A DNA stretch of 64,000 bases from Planctomycetota bacterium (GCA_016872645.1 VGZH01000021.1:1-64000); one strand, 5' to 3'; counted from the stretch's first letter, positions 44,288-53,358 are shown. Notes: generated from the sequence alone by a model not told the origin. Program-made: numbers and translations.

Positions 44288-45173
44288 TTCCGCGATGGAC
44301 CGACGCGTCGCTGGCAGGCCGCTGGAAAAGCAGCCGGACTGCCAGTTGTTCTACACCGAAGACGGCTACGCGGCGCTGAAGTCGGTGGATGAGAATCTGC
44401 CAGACGTCGTTGTCACGGACATGGCCATGCCGCATCTCGATGCCCTAAAACTGGTCAAAGCGATGAAGCGTAACTTCTCGCTGATCCCGGTAATCATCAT
44501 GACCGCTGTGGGAACCGAGGAGACCGCCGTGCAAGCTTTGACGCGTGGGGCGGCCAGTTATGTGACCTAGCGACGTCTGGCTGAAGACCTGCTGGAAACC
44601 GTGAGGATTGTGTTGCAAGCCGCCGACGATGAGCGAATTGTTTCGCGGCTGGTGATTCATTCAACTCAGCCGTCCGAGTTCAAATTTGTGCTCGAAAACG
44701 AATAGCCGTTGTTGGCCACTTCCGTGACCCACATGCAGCAGACCATCACTGCGAAGGAGTTGTCCGACGAGTCGGAGCGGCTGCGAATCGGCGTCGCTCT
44801 TGAAGAGGTGTTGCTCAACTCCGCGTATCACGGAAATCTCGAGTTGTCTTTCTGTCTGTAATAAGACGATAAGTCGTCGCACCACGAATTGGTTCGCATT
44901 CGGGCGAATAGGTCGCTGTATCGCGATCGGCAGATCTACGTGGACGCCTCGTTCTCGCCAGCAGGTGCCGAATTCAAAATCCGTGATCAGGGTTCAGGCT
45001 TCAATCCTAACGATCTGCCTGATCCCGCCGAGCTGGCAAATCTGCATAATGCGACGGGGCGTGGCTTGCTGTTGGTGCGCACTTTTATGGATAGCGTGGC
45101 CTTCAACGAAACCGGGAACGAAGTGCGGCTGACGAAAACCGTCCGCCGTGTTAATGTCGAGCCGCTCGCCTGA
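44262..45173 (+). pseudogene. Response regulator with C-terminal RsbW-type ATPase domain, four in-frame stops
   Basis: ATG 44262 starts a receiver: TTILVVDDSAMDRRVAG, VVVTDMAMPHLDALKLVKAMK (phospho-Asp), IIMTAVGTEETAVQALTRGAASYV. One reading frame then runs for 304 codons to TGA 45171-45173 but with TAG at 44568, TAG at 44703 and TAATAA at 44859-44864. After the stops it reads RRLAEDLLETVRIVLQAADDE, then SERLRIGVALEEVLLNSAYHGNLE (N-box of a GHKL/HATPase_c_2 anti-sigma-type kinase), then IRDQGSGFNPNDLP and GRGLLLVRTFMDSVAFNETGNEV. Intact versions of this receiver-ATPase protein are common in planctomycetes. No frameshift is seen; each stop is one base from a sense codon. TAG, TAA and TGA all end other genes here, so recoding is unlikely. 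It probably served the kinase upstream. Confidence 0.85.
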
Positions 45174-45214
45174 TGGCAGGACGCGAAGGCACTCCTCGAA
45201 GACCAAGACCCGCC

Positions 45215-46420
45215 ATGAAGTTTGCTTTGATCATCCCGGACGGCGTTGCCGATGAACCGCAGCCGTCGCTGGGCGGCAAGACGCCGTTGCAAGCCGCTCG
45301 CATCCCGCACATGGACGACATCGCTCGACGCGGGGTCGTTGGCCGAGCGAACAACGTCCCCGAGTCACTCCCGTCCGGAAGCGACGTGGGGACGATGAGC
45401 CTCTTCGGCTACGACCCGCTGATCTATCACACTGGCCGAGCGCCGCTCGAAGCCGCCGCGCAGGGTCTCTCGCTCGGACCGGACGACTGGGCGATTCGCT
45501 GCAACTTCGTCACGATCAACAACAATCGGATGCACAGCTTCACCGCTGGTCAGATTCCCAACGAGATCAGTCAGAACTTGATCGAAGCGTTGCAGCATTC
45601 CGCCTGCGGCGATGCACATTGGAAATACTTTGCCGGGGTCAGCTACCGCAACCTGCTGATCTATCGCGGCCGGGGCGAGCCGTCTCCCTTCGCCGCCGAT
45701 ACGAACACAACTCCGCCGCACGACATCACCGCTCAAATCATTGACCCGTACTTGCCCCACGGCACCGGCTCGGAATTGCTGCGGGATTTGATGACCAAAA
45801 GCCGCGATGTGCTCGCCGGTGTCGAAGCCAATCGCACTCGCGGCGACAGCGCCGCCACGCAAACCTGGTTGTGGGGCCTGGGCAAATCTCCCGTGCTCAA
45901 GCCGTTCAGGGAACGCTTTGGTGTGTGCGGAGCGGTCATCACGGCCGTCGATCTCTTGCGCGGAATCGGCCGGTTGCTCGGCTGGCAAGTCATCGAGGTT
46001 CCTGGTGCGACCGGCTATCTCGACACCGACTACGCCGCCAAAGGCCGCTACGCCGTGGCCGCGTTGCAGCGGCCGGACATCGATTTCATCGTCGTCCACG
46101 TTGAAGCGACCGATGAAGCGTCACACGAAGGACATGCCGACGAAAAAGTCAAAGCTCTCGAACGGATTGACGCTGAAATCGTCGCGCCGGTTCACGACTA
46201 CCTGCACTCCCAGGGCGATTATCGCATTCTTATCAGCCCCGATCACCCGACGTTCCTCCGCACTAAGACTCACAGCCACGGCTATGTGCCAGTAGCCATG
46301 TGCGGCTCCGACATCCCCTCGGCTGGAATGCCGAGCTACGACGAAGCGATCGGCATCCGGTCGCACTTGTGTTTCGAGAAAGGCTGCGACCTAATGCCTG
46401 CGTTCATGAGCCGTACATGA
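45215..46420 (+). CDS. Cofactor-independent phosphoglycerate mutase, ApgM type
   Basis: 401 residues from ATG 45215 (start MKFALIIPDGVADEPQPSLGGKTPLQAARIPHMDDIARRG). Alkaline-phosphatase superfamily enzyme converting 3- and 2-phosphoglycerate without 2,3-BPG. Metal and catalytic residues visible: Asp in IIPDGVAD, Ser in ESLPSGSDVGTMSLFGYDP (phosphoserine), Asp-His in VHVEATDEASHEGHADEKVKALERID, and SPDHPTFLRTKTHSHGYVPVAM (Asp/His). Length matches archaeal-type ApgM (about 400), unlike GpmI (about 510). Related members act as phosphonopyruvate decarboxylase or homoserine kinase substitutes, so exact substrate is not certain. 42 bp after the pseudogene. Confidence 0.9.
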   Translation: MKFALIIPDGVADEPQPSLGGKTPLQAARIPHMDDIARRGVVGRANNVPESLPSGSDVGTMSLFGYDPLIYHTGRAPLEAAAQGLSLGPDDWAIRCNFVTINNNRMHSFTAGQIPNEISQNLIEALQHSACGDAHWKYFAGVSYRNLLIYRGRGEPSPFAADTNTTPPHDITAQIIDPYLPHGTGSELLRDLMTKSRDVLAGVEANRTRGDSAATQTWLWGLGKSPVLKPFRERFGVCGAVITAVDLLRGIGRLLGWQVIEVPGATGYLDTDYAAKGRYAVAALQRPDIDFIVVHVEATDEASHEGHADEKVKALERIDAEIVAPVHDYLHSQGDYRILISPDHPTFLRTKTHSHGYVPVAMCGSDIPSAGMPSYDEAIGIRSHLCFEKGCDLMPAFMSRT

Positions 46421-46423
46421 GTT

Positions 46424-46461
46424 TCTGAAATTTGAACTCTCACCTTTGAAATCGACTTCCT
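46424..46461 (+). repeat. TGAAATTTGAA-type repeats before the dehydrogenase gene
   Basis: TTTCTGAAATTTGAACTCTCACCTTTGAAATCGACTTCC, a more degenerate version of the runs before nuoL and the gene at 38252. Fills the space between the ApgM stop and the next ATG. Confidence 0.35.
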
Positions 46462-47487
46462 ATGAAAGCCATCCAGCTCGAAAAACCTGGTCAGTTTCGT
46501 CACATCGAAATCTTAGAACCCAATCGACCCGGTCCCGGCGAGGCGTTGGTTCGCGTGCATCGCGTTGGCATCTGCGGCACGGACATCAGCGGGTATCTCG
46601 GCAAGATGCCGTTCTACAGCTACCCGCGCATTCCGGGGCATGAACTTGGTATTGAAGTGGTCGAGGTCGGCTCCGGCGTCAGCAACGTGAAGGTGGGCGA
46701 TCGCTGCTCGGTCGAGCCGTATATGAATTGCGGTGAGTGCTACGCCTGCCGCCGCGGCAACAGCAACTGCTGTGAGAGGCTGCAAGTGCTCGGCGTTCAC
46801 ATCGACGGCGGGCTGCGTCCGCAATTTGTGCTGCCTGCTCGCAAGCTGCACCCGTCGAGCAAGCTGACGCTGGAACAACTCGCACTGGTCGAAACTCTCG
46901 GCATCGGCTGCCACGCGGTCGATCGAGCCAACCCGCAACCGGGAGAACATGTGCTGGTCATCGGAGCCGGTCCGATCGGCCTGTCGGTCATCGAATTCGT
47001 GAAGCTCACCGGTGCAACGATCACGGTGCTCGATATGAACCAAGGCCGGCTCGACTTCTGCCAGAAGACGATGGGAGTCGCACACACGATTCGCTTCAAC
47101 GGCGATGGCAGCGAGATGAAAACTTTGCAGGAGATCACGAACGGCGCGCTCGCCGCTCACGTCTTCGACGCGACCGGTAGCCCAAAGTCGATGTGCAACG
47201 CCTTCAACTATGTCGGCCACACCGGCAAGATCGTCTTCGTGGGAATCGTCACCGACGAGATCAGCTTCCCCGATCCGCTGTTCCACCGCCGCGAGATGAC
47301 GATCCTCGCATCGCGCAATTCGCTGCCGAAAGACTTCGGTCGCATCATCAACCTGATCGAAACCGGCCGCATCGACACTCGCCCGTGGATCACTCATCGC
47401 ACGCCGTTCGAGGGACTGATCGACGTCTTCCCGTCGTACACGAAGCTCGAAACCGGAGTGATCAAAGCGATCGTCGATGTCGCGTAA
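46462..47487 (+). CDS. Zinc-dependent alcohol dehydrogenase-family protein
   Basis: 341 residues, full length MDR/zinc ADH. Catalytic zinc: Cys of VGICGTDI and His-Glu of RIPGHELGIEV. Structural zinc: four Cys in NCGECYACRRGNSNCCERL. NAD(P) site HVLVIGAGPIGLSVIEFVKLTGA with Asp at VLDMNQ, which suggests NAD. The end RRIITLIETGRI-like text (IINLIETGRIDTRPWITHRTPFEGLIDVFPSY) matches the sugar-acid or polyol dehydrogenase branch (threonine, sorbitol or galactonate dehydrogenases). Substrate unknown. Converges with the transporter at 47550 after 62 bp. Confidence 0.92.
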   Translation: MKAIQLEKPGQFRHIEILEPNRPGPGEALVRVHRVGICGTDISGYLGKMPFYSYPRIPGHELGIEVVEVGSGVSNVKVGDRCSVEPYMNCGECYACRRGNSNCCERLQVLGVHIDGGLRPQFVLPARKLHPSSKLTLEQLALVETLGIGCHAVDRANPQPGEHVLVIGAGPIGLSVIEFVKLTGATITVLDMNQGRLDFCQKTMGVAHTIRFNGDGSEMKTLQEITNGALAAHVFDATGSPKSMCNAFNYVGHTGKIVFVGIVTDEISFPDPLFHRREMTILASRNSLPKDFGRIINLIETGRIDTRPWITHRTPFEGLIDVFPSYTKLETGVIKAIVDVA

Positions 47488-47549
47488 CGTGGGGCAACTT
47501 CTCAACCTGCCATTGTGTGGACGGGCAGACCGAGAAACTGCGCCACGAG

Positions 47550-49130
47550 CTAAGGCTCGCGAGCGGCCGTCAACTTGTTCAGCCACGGAGAGAAGATCAG
47601 GATCACGGCGCCGGCTCCAAACGACGTGACCACGAACAGGGCAAAAAAGTCCGCATCGCCGCCGAAGCTCCAGGGAAGTTTGATCTCTCCCTTTTCGATT
47701 CGGTCGGTCAATCCAGCAAGTTTGCCGCCAATGACATAGGCCATGAAGCTGCTAAGAAACCATAGGCCCATCAACAATGTGACGTGCTTCTTTGGGGCGG
47801 TCTTCGTAACGAAGGCCAAGCCGGTCGGCGACAGGAAAATCTCGCCGATGGTGTGGAAGATATAAGTCGCTGTGATCAGCCACATGGCGGCTTTGGCCCC
47901 GTCCTTCGCCTGCAGTCCGGCCCAGACCGTGAATAGATAACCGATTCCCAGCCAAATCAGGCCCAATCCAATCTTGACTGGTTGTCCGGGATTGCGGTGC
48001 CGTGCTTCTAGCTTGGTCCACAATGCTCCGAAGACCGGTGCGAGCAGCACGATTCCGAAGGGGTTGATGTCCTGGAACCAACCCGTCGGCACGAGGAAGT
48101 CGCCGAGCATGCGATTCGTCTTTTCGTCGGTGAAGAAGTTGATGCTGGTCGCGGCCTGCTCGAACGCCAGCCAGAAGAACGTGTTGAATACCATGTAAAT
48201 GAAGATTGCAGCGACGGGTCCGCGGTCCATTTTTTCTTGAGTGGCCGTGAAGAAGATTGCCCAGCCGATGCCACCCAGCAGCAAAACCCACACTAGCCAC
48301 GGTTGGCTGAGAGTTTCGTCGATCGTTCTCAATAATCCGATGTGAAAGAAGATCGTGACAATCGCCGAGATCGCAAAGCCGGTCAGCAGAAACAGCGGCG
48401 CAGTCGAACCTTTCCCGTCGCGCGGCAAGCCGATTCCTTCGAGAAACTTGGGCCGCACGGTCAGATAGATCGCCAGCCCTGCCAGCATTCCAGCAGCGGC
48501 AGCACCGAAGCCGTAGTGCCAACCGACTTGCTCGCCCAGATACGCACAAGCTGTCGTTCCCAAGAACGCTCCGACATTGATCCCCATGTAGAAGATGCCG
48601 AACGCCCCCTCACGACGCGGATCGCCATCCGGGTAAAGCTGACTGACCATCACCGTCACAGTCGGCTTGAAGTGGCCGGTCCCGACAACGATTAGAGAGA
48701 GCCCGAAGATGAATAAATCCAAGCCAGTCTGATTCATCGCCATCGCGCCTATTCCAGAGATGGCCAGCACGATGTGTCCAAGAGCAATGAGCAAGCCGCC
48801 AACCACCATCGAGCGATGCGTACCGATCAGCTTGTCTGCAATCAGCCCGCCGAGGATCGGTAGCAGATAGGCCATGCCGCCGTACCAGCCCATCAGGTTG
48901 GTTGCGTCCTCTTTGGCCCAACCCCGTCCGGGATTAAACCCAGCCTCCGCGCCTGGCGGAGGATTTGCCATGCCATCAATGGCGCACTTCAGATACAAGC
49001 CCAGGATCGCCCGCATTCCGTAGAAGCTGAACCGCTCCCACATTTCCACGCCGAACAGCACAAACAAGCCGAGTGGATGTCCAAACCACGTTTTAGTGGC
49101 AGCAGCGGACGGACTTCGTTCGTCGGACAT
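47550..49130 (-). CDS. POT/PTR family proton-dependent peptide transporter
   Basis: 526 residues, about 13-14 membrane helices. The POT marker ExxERFxYYG is present as EMWERFSFYGMRAILGLYL in helix 1, and PTR2 signatures follow (NLMGWYGGMAYLLPILGGLIADKLIGTHRSMVVGG, FYMGINVGAFLGTTACAYLGEQVGWHYGFGAAAAGMLAG, and PTGLAFVTKTAPKKHVTLLMGLWFLSSF near the end). These carriers import di- and tripeptides with protons; some take other small compounds. ATG at 49130 with GAAAGGGAACC upstream. Single gene, divergent from the STAS gene. Confidence 0.94.
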   Translation of the reverse strand: MSDERSPSAAATKTWFGHPLGLFVLFGVEMWERFSFYGMRAILGLYLKCAIDGMANPPPGAEAGFNPGRGWAKEDATNLMGWYGGMAYLLPILGGLIADKLIGTHRSMVVGGLLIALGHIVLAISGIGAMAMNQTGLDLFIFGLSLIVVGTGHFKPTVTVMVSQLYPDGDPRREGAFGIFYMGINVGAFLGTTACAYLGEQVGWHYGFGAAAAGMLAGLAIYLTVRPKFLEGIGLPRDGKGSTAPLFLLTGFAISAIVTIFFHIGLLRTIDETLSQPWLVWVLLLGGIGWAIFFTATQEKMDRGPVAAIFIYMVFNTFFWLAFEQAATSINFFTDEKTNRMLGDFLVPTGWFQDINPFGIVLLAPVFGALWTKLEARHRNPGQPVKIGLGLIWLGIGYLFTVWAGLQAKDGAKAAMWLITATYIFHTIGEIFLSPTGLAFVTKTAPKKHVTLLMGLWFLSSFMAYVIGGKLAGLTDRIEKGEIKLPWSFGGDADFFALFVVTSFGAGAVILIFSPWLNKLTAAREP

Positions 49131-49482
49131 GGTTCCCTTTCACGATCAGGGGATGGGATTGGCGGGCGGGAGCATGATGCCCCAATGACTTGAATTCAAG
49201 CAGCCTGGTGAATGATCAATTCTGTTGCGGTATGACGGCAACGATGTCACCAGAACGCAACATTCGTCCGATGGTGAGGTGTTGCAAAACAGCACAGCCG
49301 ACGGATTGCTGATGTGCGCAGGATTCTCGCTGTGGCTGTTTCTCGTGCCAATGCTTGAGTTTGCGATCGTCTCGAAAAAATTTTCGCGACTGGCCCAATC
49401 ATTGCCATTGTCTCGGTCGCGCATTTGCGAACGATGTTTCGACCGGCCGCCTTCCCAGACGCCACTTCAAGAGATCACTCCC
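49131..49482. other. 352-bp divergent intergenic region
   Basis: Between the POT gene (minus) and the STAS-like gene (plus). An upstream open frame of the latter (49225-49480) contains a hydrophobic stretch SLWLFLVPMLEFAIV, but the family starts at MAKRNRLHF and the extension is probably chance. No clear promoter found. Confidence 0.4.
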
Positions 49483-50004
49483 ATGGCCAAGCGCAACCGA
49501 CTTCACTTTCACGATTGGAACGGTGCAAAGGTCATCGACCTGGGCACCATGGAAATCTGGGACGGAGCCGACCTGGCTCTGCTCCGCGAAACGCTGACAC
49601 TGCTGATCGACCGCCAGCGGCATCACTCGATCGGAGTGAATATGGCGTTCGTGAAGTACATCCCCAGCGGGTTCTTCGGACTCCTGTTCGACTGGCGAGA
49701 GAAGGGTGTCCGAGTCCAGCTCTTCAATCCGCAACCCCACGTCCAGCGGATGCTGTGGTTCACGCAATTCATGCAGCCGGTCGCGAAAGGATGCTTCCTG
49801 ATGCTCGCCGATCCAAAGCAACCGTATCAGACCGGATCGACTCCGCCGTGGGCGACGACCGCTCCGATCGAAATCCCGGATGATGACAAAGTGGAAGTCA
49901 GCCTTTTCTCTCAGGCGACTGACGGTGACGAAGCGGAGTTGGCATTCGCAGTGGCGGGAGACGGCGAAGAGGACGATGACTTCGAGTCCGCCATCGATGA
50001 CTGA
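49483..50004 (+). CDS. STAS-like domain protein with acidic tail
   Basis: 173 residues from ATG 49483 (AGAGATCACTCCC upstream). Residues 6-115 look like a small alpha/beta domain of STAS or anti-sigma-antagonist type: AKVIDLGTMEIWDGADLALLRETLTLLIDRQRHHSIGVNMAFVKYIPSGFFGLLFDWREKGVRVQLFNPQPHVQRMLWFTQFM. In place of the usual D-S serine site there is YIPSGFFG, so a phosphorylatable Ser is possible. The last 45 residues are strongly acidic (DGDEAELAF, GEEDDDFESAIDD), probably disordered. Cytoplasmic. Partner kinase not in the neighbourhood, though the broken RsbW-type gene at 44262 is 5 kb away. Ends before a strong terminator. Confidence 0.7.
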   Translation: MAKRNRLHFHDWNGAKVIDLGTMEIWDGADLALLRETLTLLIDRQRHHSIGVNMAFVKYIPSGFFGLLFDWREKGVRVQLFNPQPHVQRMLWFTQFMQPVAKGCFLMLADPKQPYQTGSTPPWATTAPIEIPDDDKVEVSLFSQATDGDEAELAFAVAGDGEEDDDFESAIDD

Positions 50005-50028
50005 TTGCTCGGATTGTGATTGAGAGAC

Positions 50029-50068
50029 CAAACCCTCGGAGCTGAACGTGCCGAGGGTTTTCGTTTCA
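50029..50068 (+). terminator. Rho-independent terminator after the STAS-like gene
   Basis: AACCCTCGG (50031-50039) and CCGAGGGTT (50051-50059) are perfect complements around an 11-base loop, followed by TTTCGTTTCATT. Located 26 bp after the stop. Confidence 0.88.
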
Positions 50069-50311
50069 TTGTGTCTTGCGTCGTTCTCGGCAATGGCGAC
50101 CTCCTGCTTACTCGATTCGCGAACCGCCGATAGTTTGGCTGACTCGTCACGAACCAATTCCCAGCCAGCGCTAATTGAACGCTGCCATCCCCAAAGATCT
50201 CGAAACCATCCGCCTGAAGTACCTGAAAAAGGATCGCCGCCGCCGACTGGATCAGGCCTTCACAGATCGCGCGTACGACGCCCAACAGAAAATCCGCCGC
50301 CCCCTGCTTTG

Positions 50312-51091
50312 TCAGAGCGCCTCATCGTGAAACACTCCCATGTTGTAGACATCGACGTTGCGCGTGTGCGGGGCGTTGTAGAGTGTCTGCTGCAATGTCC
50401 GGTCGGCGGCGCGGGCTTAAATGGCCTCGACTCCCAATTCCTGGACTCTTTTGTTGACGTGGAACACGAGGCCATGGTCATTCCAGGTCTTAAAATCTCG
50501 GCTGTTGGCAAGCACAATCGCTGGCCCGAAGGGACCGCCACGCTTGACCGAGTGGATGAACAGACCCTCGCAAAGATCGTAGCTGAGATTGCCTTCATCG
50601 CTGCTGGGGACTGTCGGCACATCCAGTTTCGTCCATGGAACTGCATCCGGAGAAACTGCAAAACCTGCATTCAGCCACGAAGCCTTGAAGCGCCGCCCGG
50701 GATCGGGATCGTACGGATCGCGGGTCGGATGCACGATCCGCATGTAGGGTTTAGGGCCAGTCATCCAATGCTGTCCGTCACTGCTCACCCGCAACGGCTC
50801 ATCGGTTTTTAAGACACATAATTTGAAGTGCTCGGCATCCGGATCCCAAATCGGGGCCATGCCTGTTTGAATGGCCTGAGTCGGATTGTCGCTGCGAACG
50901 ACCGTACCCCGCTTCTGCGGTGGACGCATCATCCGCTCGAGATTCTCGATCCTCACAATCGAGTCGTCATCCAGAAACAATTTCCGCTGTCCAATGAGAT
51001 ATTTTCCGGGTGTCCTCGGCAACAGCCACTGACCGAGGTCCAAGCAATAAACCGGGCTACAGCGCGTGGATCGTCCACGAGCGATGGTCAT
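50312..51091 (-). pseudogene. Glycosidase-like (five-bladed propeller, GH32/GH43-like) gene with internal stop
   Basis: On the minus strand one frame from 51091 reads YLIGQRKLFLDDDSIVRIENLERMMRPPQK, APIWDPDAEHFKLC, KASWLNAGFAVSPDAVPWTKLDVP, GGPFGPAIVLANSRDFKTWNDHGLVFHVNKRVQELGVEAI, then a TAA at 50417-50419, and in the same frame continues RAADRTLQQTLYNAPHTRNVDVYNMGVFHDEAL to a TGA at 50312-50314. This is the N-terminal half of a planctomycete family of exported GH-like proteins; the second half is missing and the N-terminal signal peptide is corrupted. So dead or truncated twice. The intact gene at 51266 on the other strand belongs to a similar fold but is not an obvious recent copy. Confidence 0.7.
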
Positions 51092-51265
51092 TCAACATTA
51101 GAGATTCTCTTATCATGCGTCAGTCGCTCTTTTCGCGGGAGTATGTGAGGTGCTGCATTGGCGAGTATACTCCATCGTCATACCAACACGAACTTTGAGC
51201 AGCGAGGCGATTCAGGCAATACGCTCGTTTCAGCCGCTGAGTGCTAGTGCGTGCGAGCATCCGTC

Positions 51266-52315
51266 ATGAGCGTCACACATCACTGGCGAAAGGAAAAGGG
51301 CGCGCGCCTGCAAGGGTCAAGAGCACTGGATCACTTCAAGGTTCAGGCGCCGTGCATCGTGCGTGTTCCGCATGGCGGATTCCGACTCTTCTACACCGCC
51401 GTGGGGCCGGCGAAACCGTTTTCGGCGTGTCAGGGCTACATTCTCAGCGCGGTCTCGGAGGACGGATTGATGTTTCGCACCGAGCCGGGTATTCGTCTGG
51501 CACCGCAGCCGGCGTTACCGCACATGTCGTTGCGAGTGATTGCGCCGACGATCACGAAGCTCGCCGACGGTTGCTGGCGAATGTACTTTGAATCACGCGG
51601 GCCGGCTGATCGACCGACAGTCATTTGCAGCGCGGTGTCTTCGGACATGTTGCACTGGGAACTTGAGGAGGGCATTCGATTGCAGAACCTCGGCGGAGTC
51701 CGCGGGCCTCGTTATCTGCAATTGCCGGATGGTCGCGGCCGGCTGTATTGCTGCAGCTCGAAGTTTGGTCCCGGAGAGATCGCGAGCGACCAGCGAATTG
51801 CGACCAGCGTCATCAGCGCAATCACGTCCGATGGCCTGAACTTCGAGTTCGAGCCAGGAGATCGTCTGCGGGACAACCAGGCTGATGACGACACAGCGGG
51901 AATCACCGCGGCGGAGGTTCTCTCACCGTCGATCAAAGACGATTGTTGGACGATGTTCTTCTCGGCCTGGCAGGATGTGCCGCCGGGAACCAAGGTGCCT
52001 CTGCATCCGAGCCAAGATGTCAACGCCGTGGCAAGCGGAACGAGCGACGACTTTGCCGCTGCGTCGATTGCCTCGGATCTGTCCGGATACAGGTCACGGA
52101 TCTTCGTGGCCTGTTCGACCGACGGCTTGGTTTGGAAACGTGCTAAGTGCGTAATCGACGGTCTCGGATACGGAGGCGCGGGGCTGGACGCCGTTCACGC
52201 GGAGGACATGTCGCTGGTTCAAATCGGCAAGAACGAGTATCGAATGTACTATGCCGCCTGTGACAAAGACGGTAATTGGCGCATTGCCAGTGCGGTGACG
52301 AACGGTTTGGATTAA
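51266..52315 (+). CDS. Glycosidase-like five-bladed beta-propeller protein
   Basis: 349 residues from ATG 51266; a GTG at 51251 is possible. No signal peptide visible. Repeated blade motifs: VQAPCIVRVPHGGFRLFYTAVGP, YILSAVSEDGLMF, IAPTITKLADGCWRMYFESRG, ICSAVSSDMLHWELEEGIRL, SAITSDGLNFEFEPGDRL, SPSIKDDCWTMFFSAW, VACSTDGLVWKRA, YRMYYAACDKDGNWRIASAV. This is the GH43/GH32/GH130-like propeller in which each blade carries a [SA]xDGLxF/W turn. Catalytic acids cannot be set with certainty. It may act on plant or algal oligosaccharides, or be a non-catalytic member. The next gene, an SDR, is 157 bp downstream after a terminator. Confidence 0.8.
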   Translation: MSVTHHWRKEKGARLQGSRALDHFKVQAPCIVRVPHGGFRLFYTAVGPAKPFSACQGYILSAVSEDGLMFRTEPGIRLAPQPALPHMSLRVIAPTITKLADGCWRMYFESRGPADRPTVICSAVSSDMLHWELEEGIRLQNLGGVRGPRYLQLPDGRGRLYCCSSKFGPGEIASDQRIATSVISAITSDGLNFEFEPGDRLRDNQADDDTAGITAAEVLSPSIKDDCWTMFFSAWQDVPPGTKVPLHPSQDVNAVASGTSDDFAAASIASDLSGYRSRIFVACSTDGLVWKRAKCVIDGLGYGGAGLDAVHAEDMSLVQIGKNEYRMYYAACDKDGNWRIASAVTNGLD

Positions 52316-52340
52316 GGGGCTGGCAAAAAACTCGCCCGGC

Positions 52341-52376
52341 AATTAGCCGGAACGCGCTAGCGTCCGGTTTTTCTGC
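52341..52376 (+). terminator. Hairpin with T-run after the glycosidase-like gene
   Basis: CCGGAACGC (52347-52355) and GCGTCCGG (52360-52367) pair with one bulged base, followed by TTTTTCT. Just upstream CCGGCAATTAGCCGG is a second small stem. The text ATTAGCCGGAACGCGCTAGCGTCCGGTT resembles a hairpin repeat that, as I remember, recurs widely in planctomycetes, so it may be a repeat used as a terminator. Confidence 0.7.
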
Positions 52377-52472
52377 TCTCATCAACGAGTTCTTTGTCAG
52401 CCTCCAAGAGTCCAGCACCGATTTCGCGAACATCCTCAAAACGAGCAACACTCAACCGGAAGGCTATCGACG

Positions 52473-53261
52473 ATGAGCATCCTTGACCGATTTTCGCTGA
52501 AGGGACGCATCGCGCTGGTGACCGCCGGCGCGGGACCGTTGTTTGGCAGCAGCATCTCGCAGGCACTCGCCGAAGCTGGCGCGACCGTCATCACGGCGTC
52601 GCGTTCGTTGGAAGCCAATCAGCAGTTCGCCGAGTCACTGCGAACTGCCGGGTACGACGCGCACGGCATGCAGTTTGACCTGTCCGATCCTGATTCGATC
52701 CGACAATTGCACCGCGATGTGATCCAGCGATTCGGACGGCTGGATATTTTGGTGAACAGCGCGCTGACGCGCGATGGTCACGTCGGAAATTTGGAGAGTC
52801 AGAATTCGGAGGTCTGGATGAAGGCGGCTGGCGGCGACTTCTCGGGACTGTTTTTGATCTGTCAGCAGTTCCTGCCCGACATGGTCAAGCAAAGACGCGG
52901 GTCGATCATCAATATCTCCAGCATCTACGGCGTCGTGTCGAACGACCCTACGATCTATGAAGGAACCACGATGCTTCAACCGCCGACGTATAATTTCGTG
53001 AAGGCGGGAATGATCAACTTCACGCAGTACTTAGCTTGCTACTACGGCAAGCAGGGAGTGCGAGCAAACTGCATCAGCCCCGGCGGGTATTTCAACGACC
53101 AGCCCAAGCCGTTCCTTGATCAATACTGCCACCGCGTCCCCATCGGTCGGATGCTGGGCAACGAAGACATTAAGGGGGCGGTAGTCTTCTTGGCTTCGGA
53201 CGCTTCCGAGTATGTCACCGGTCTGAACCTGATGGTCGACGGCGGATGGACGTGTTTGTAG
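52473..53261 (+). CDS. Short-chain dehydrogenase/reductase (SDR)
   Basis: 262 residues, SDR size. Cofactor site near residues 13-24 (VTAGAGPLFGSSISQALAEAG), a variant of the TGxxxGIG loop with Ala for the first Thr/Ser; the sequence TASRSLEANQQ suggests an Arg after strand two, hinting at NADPH. NSALTRDG (NAG-type motif), catalytic Ser in NISSIYG, and Tyr-x3-Lys in PTYNFVKAGMINFTQ, then PGGYFN and VTGLNLMVDGGWT at the C-terminus. All active residues are present. Likely a sugar or fatty-acyl alcohol oxidoreductase; FabG-like housekeeping role is less likely because the neighbours are carbohydrate-type genes. Substrate unknown. Confidence 0.92.
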   Translation: MSILDRFSLKGRIALVTAGAGPLFGSSISQALAEAGATVITASRSLEANQQFAESLRTAGYDAHGMQFDLSDPDSIRQLHRDVIQRFGRLDILVNSALTRDGHVGNLESQNSEVWMKAAGGDFSGLFLICQQFLPDMVKQRRGSIINISSIYGVVSNDPTIYEGTTMLQPPTYNFVKAGMINFTQYLACYYGKQGVRANCISPGGYFNDQPKPFLDQYCHRVPIGRMLGNEDIKGAVVFLASDASEYVTGLNLMVDGGWTCL

Positions 53262-53358
53262 AACCGGCATTGCTCCCACGGCCTTGGCCGAGACAGCATT
53301 GTTTGACCGCACCGAGTTGCTGCACACGTTGGACTCAAGCGATCAACGATGAAATCGA

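Noticed and set aside
44568-44864. Stop-codon reassignment or selenocysteine/pyrrolysine read-through
   Set aside because: TAG, TAA and TGA all act as normal stops for other genes here, two of the stops are adjacent TAA codons, and no SECIS- or Pyl-like context is apparent.
46513-47586. 357-codon minus-strand frame
   Set aside because: Shadow of the zinc dehydrogenase gene; no domain in the product.
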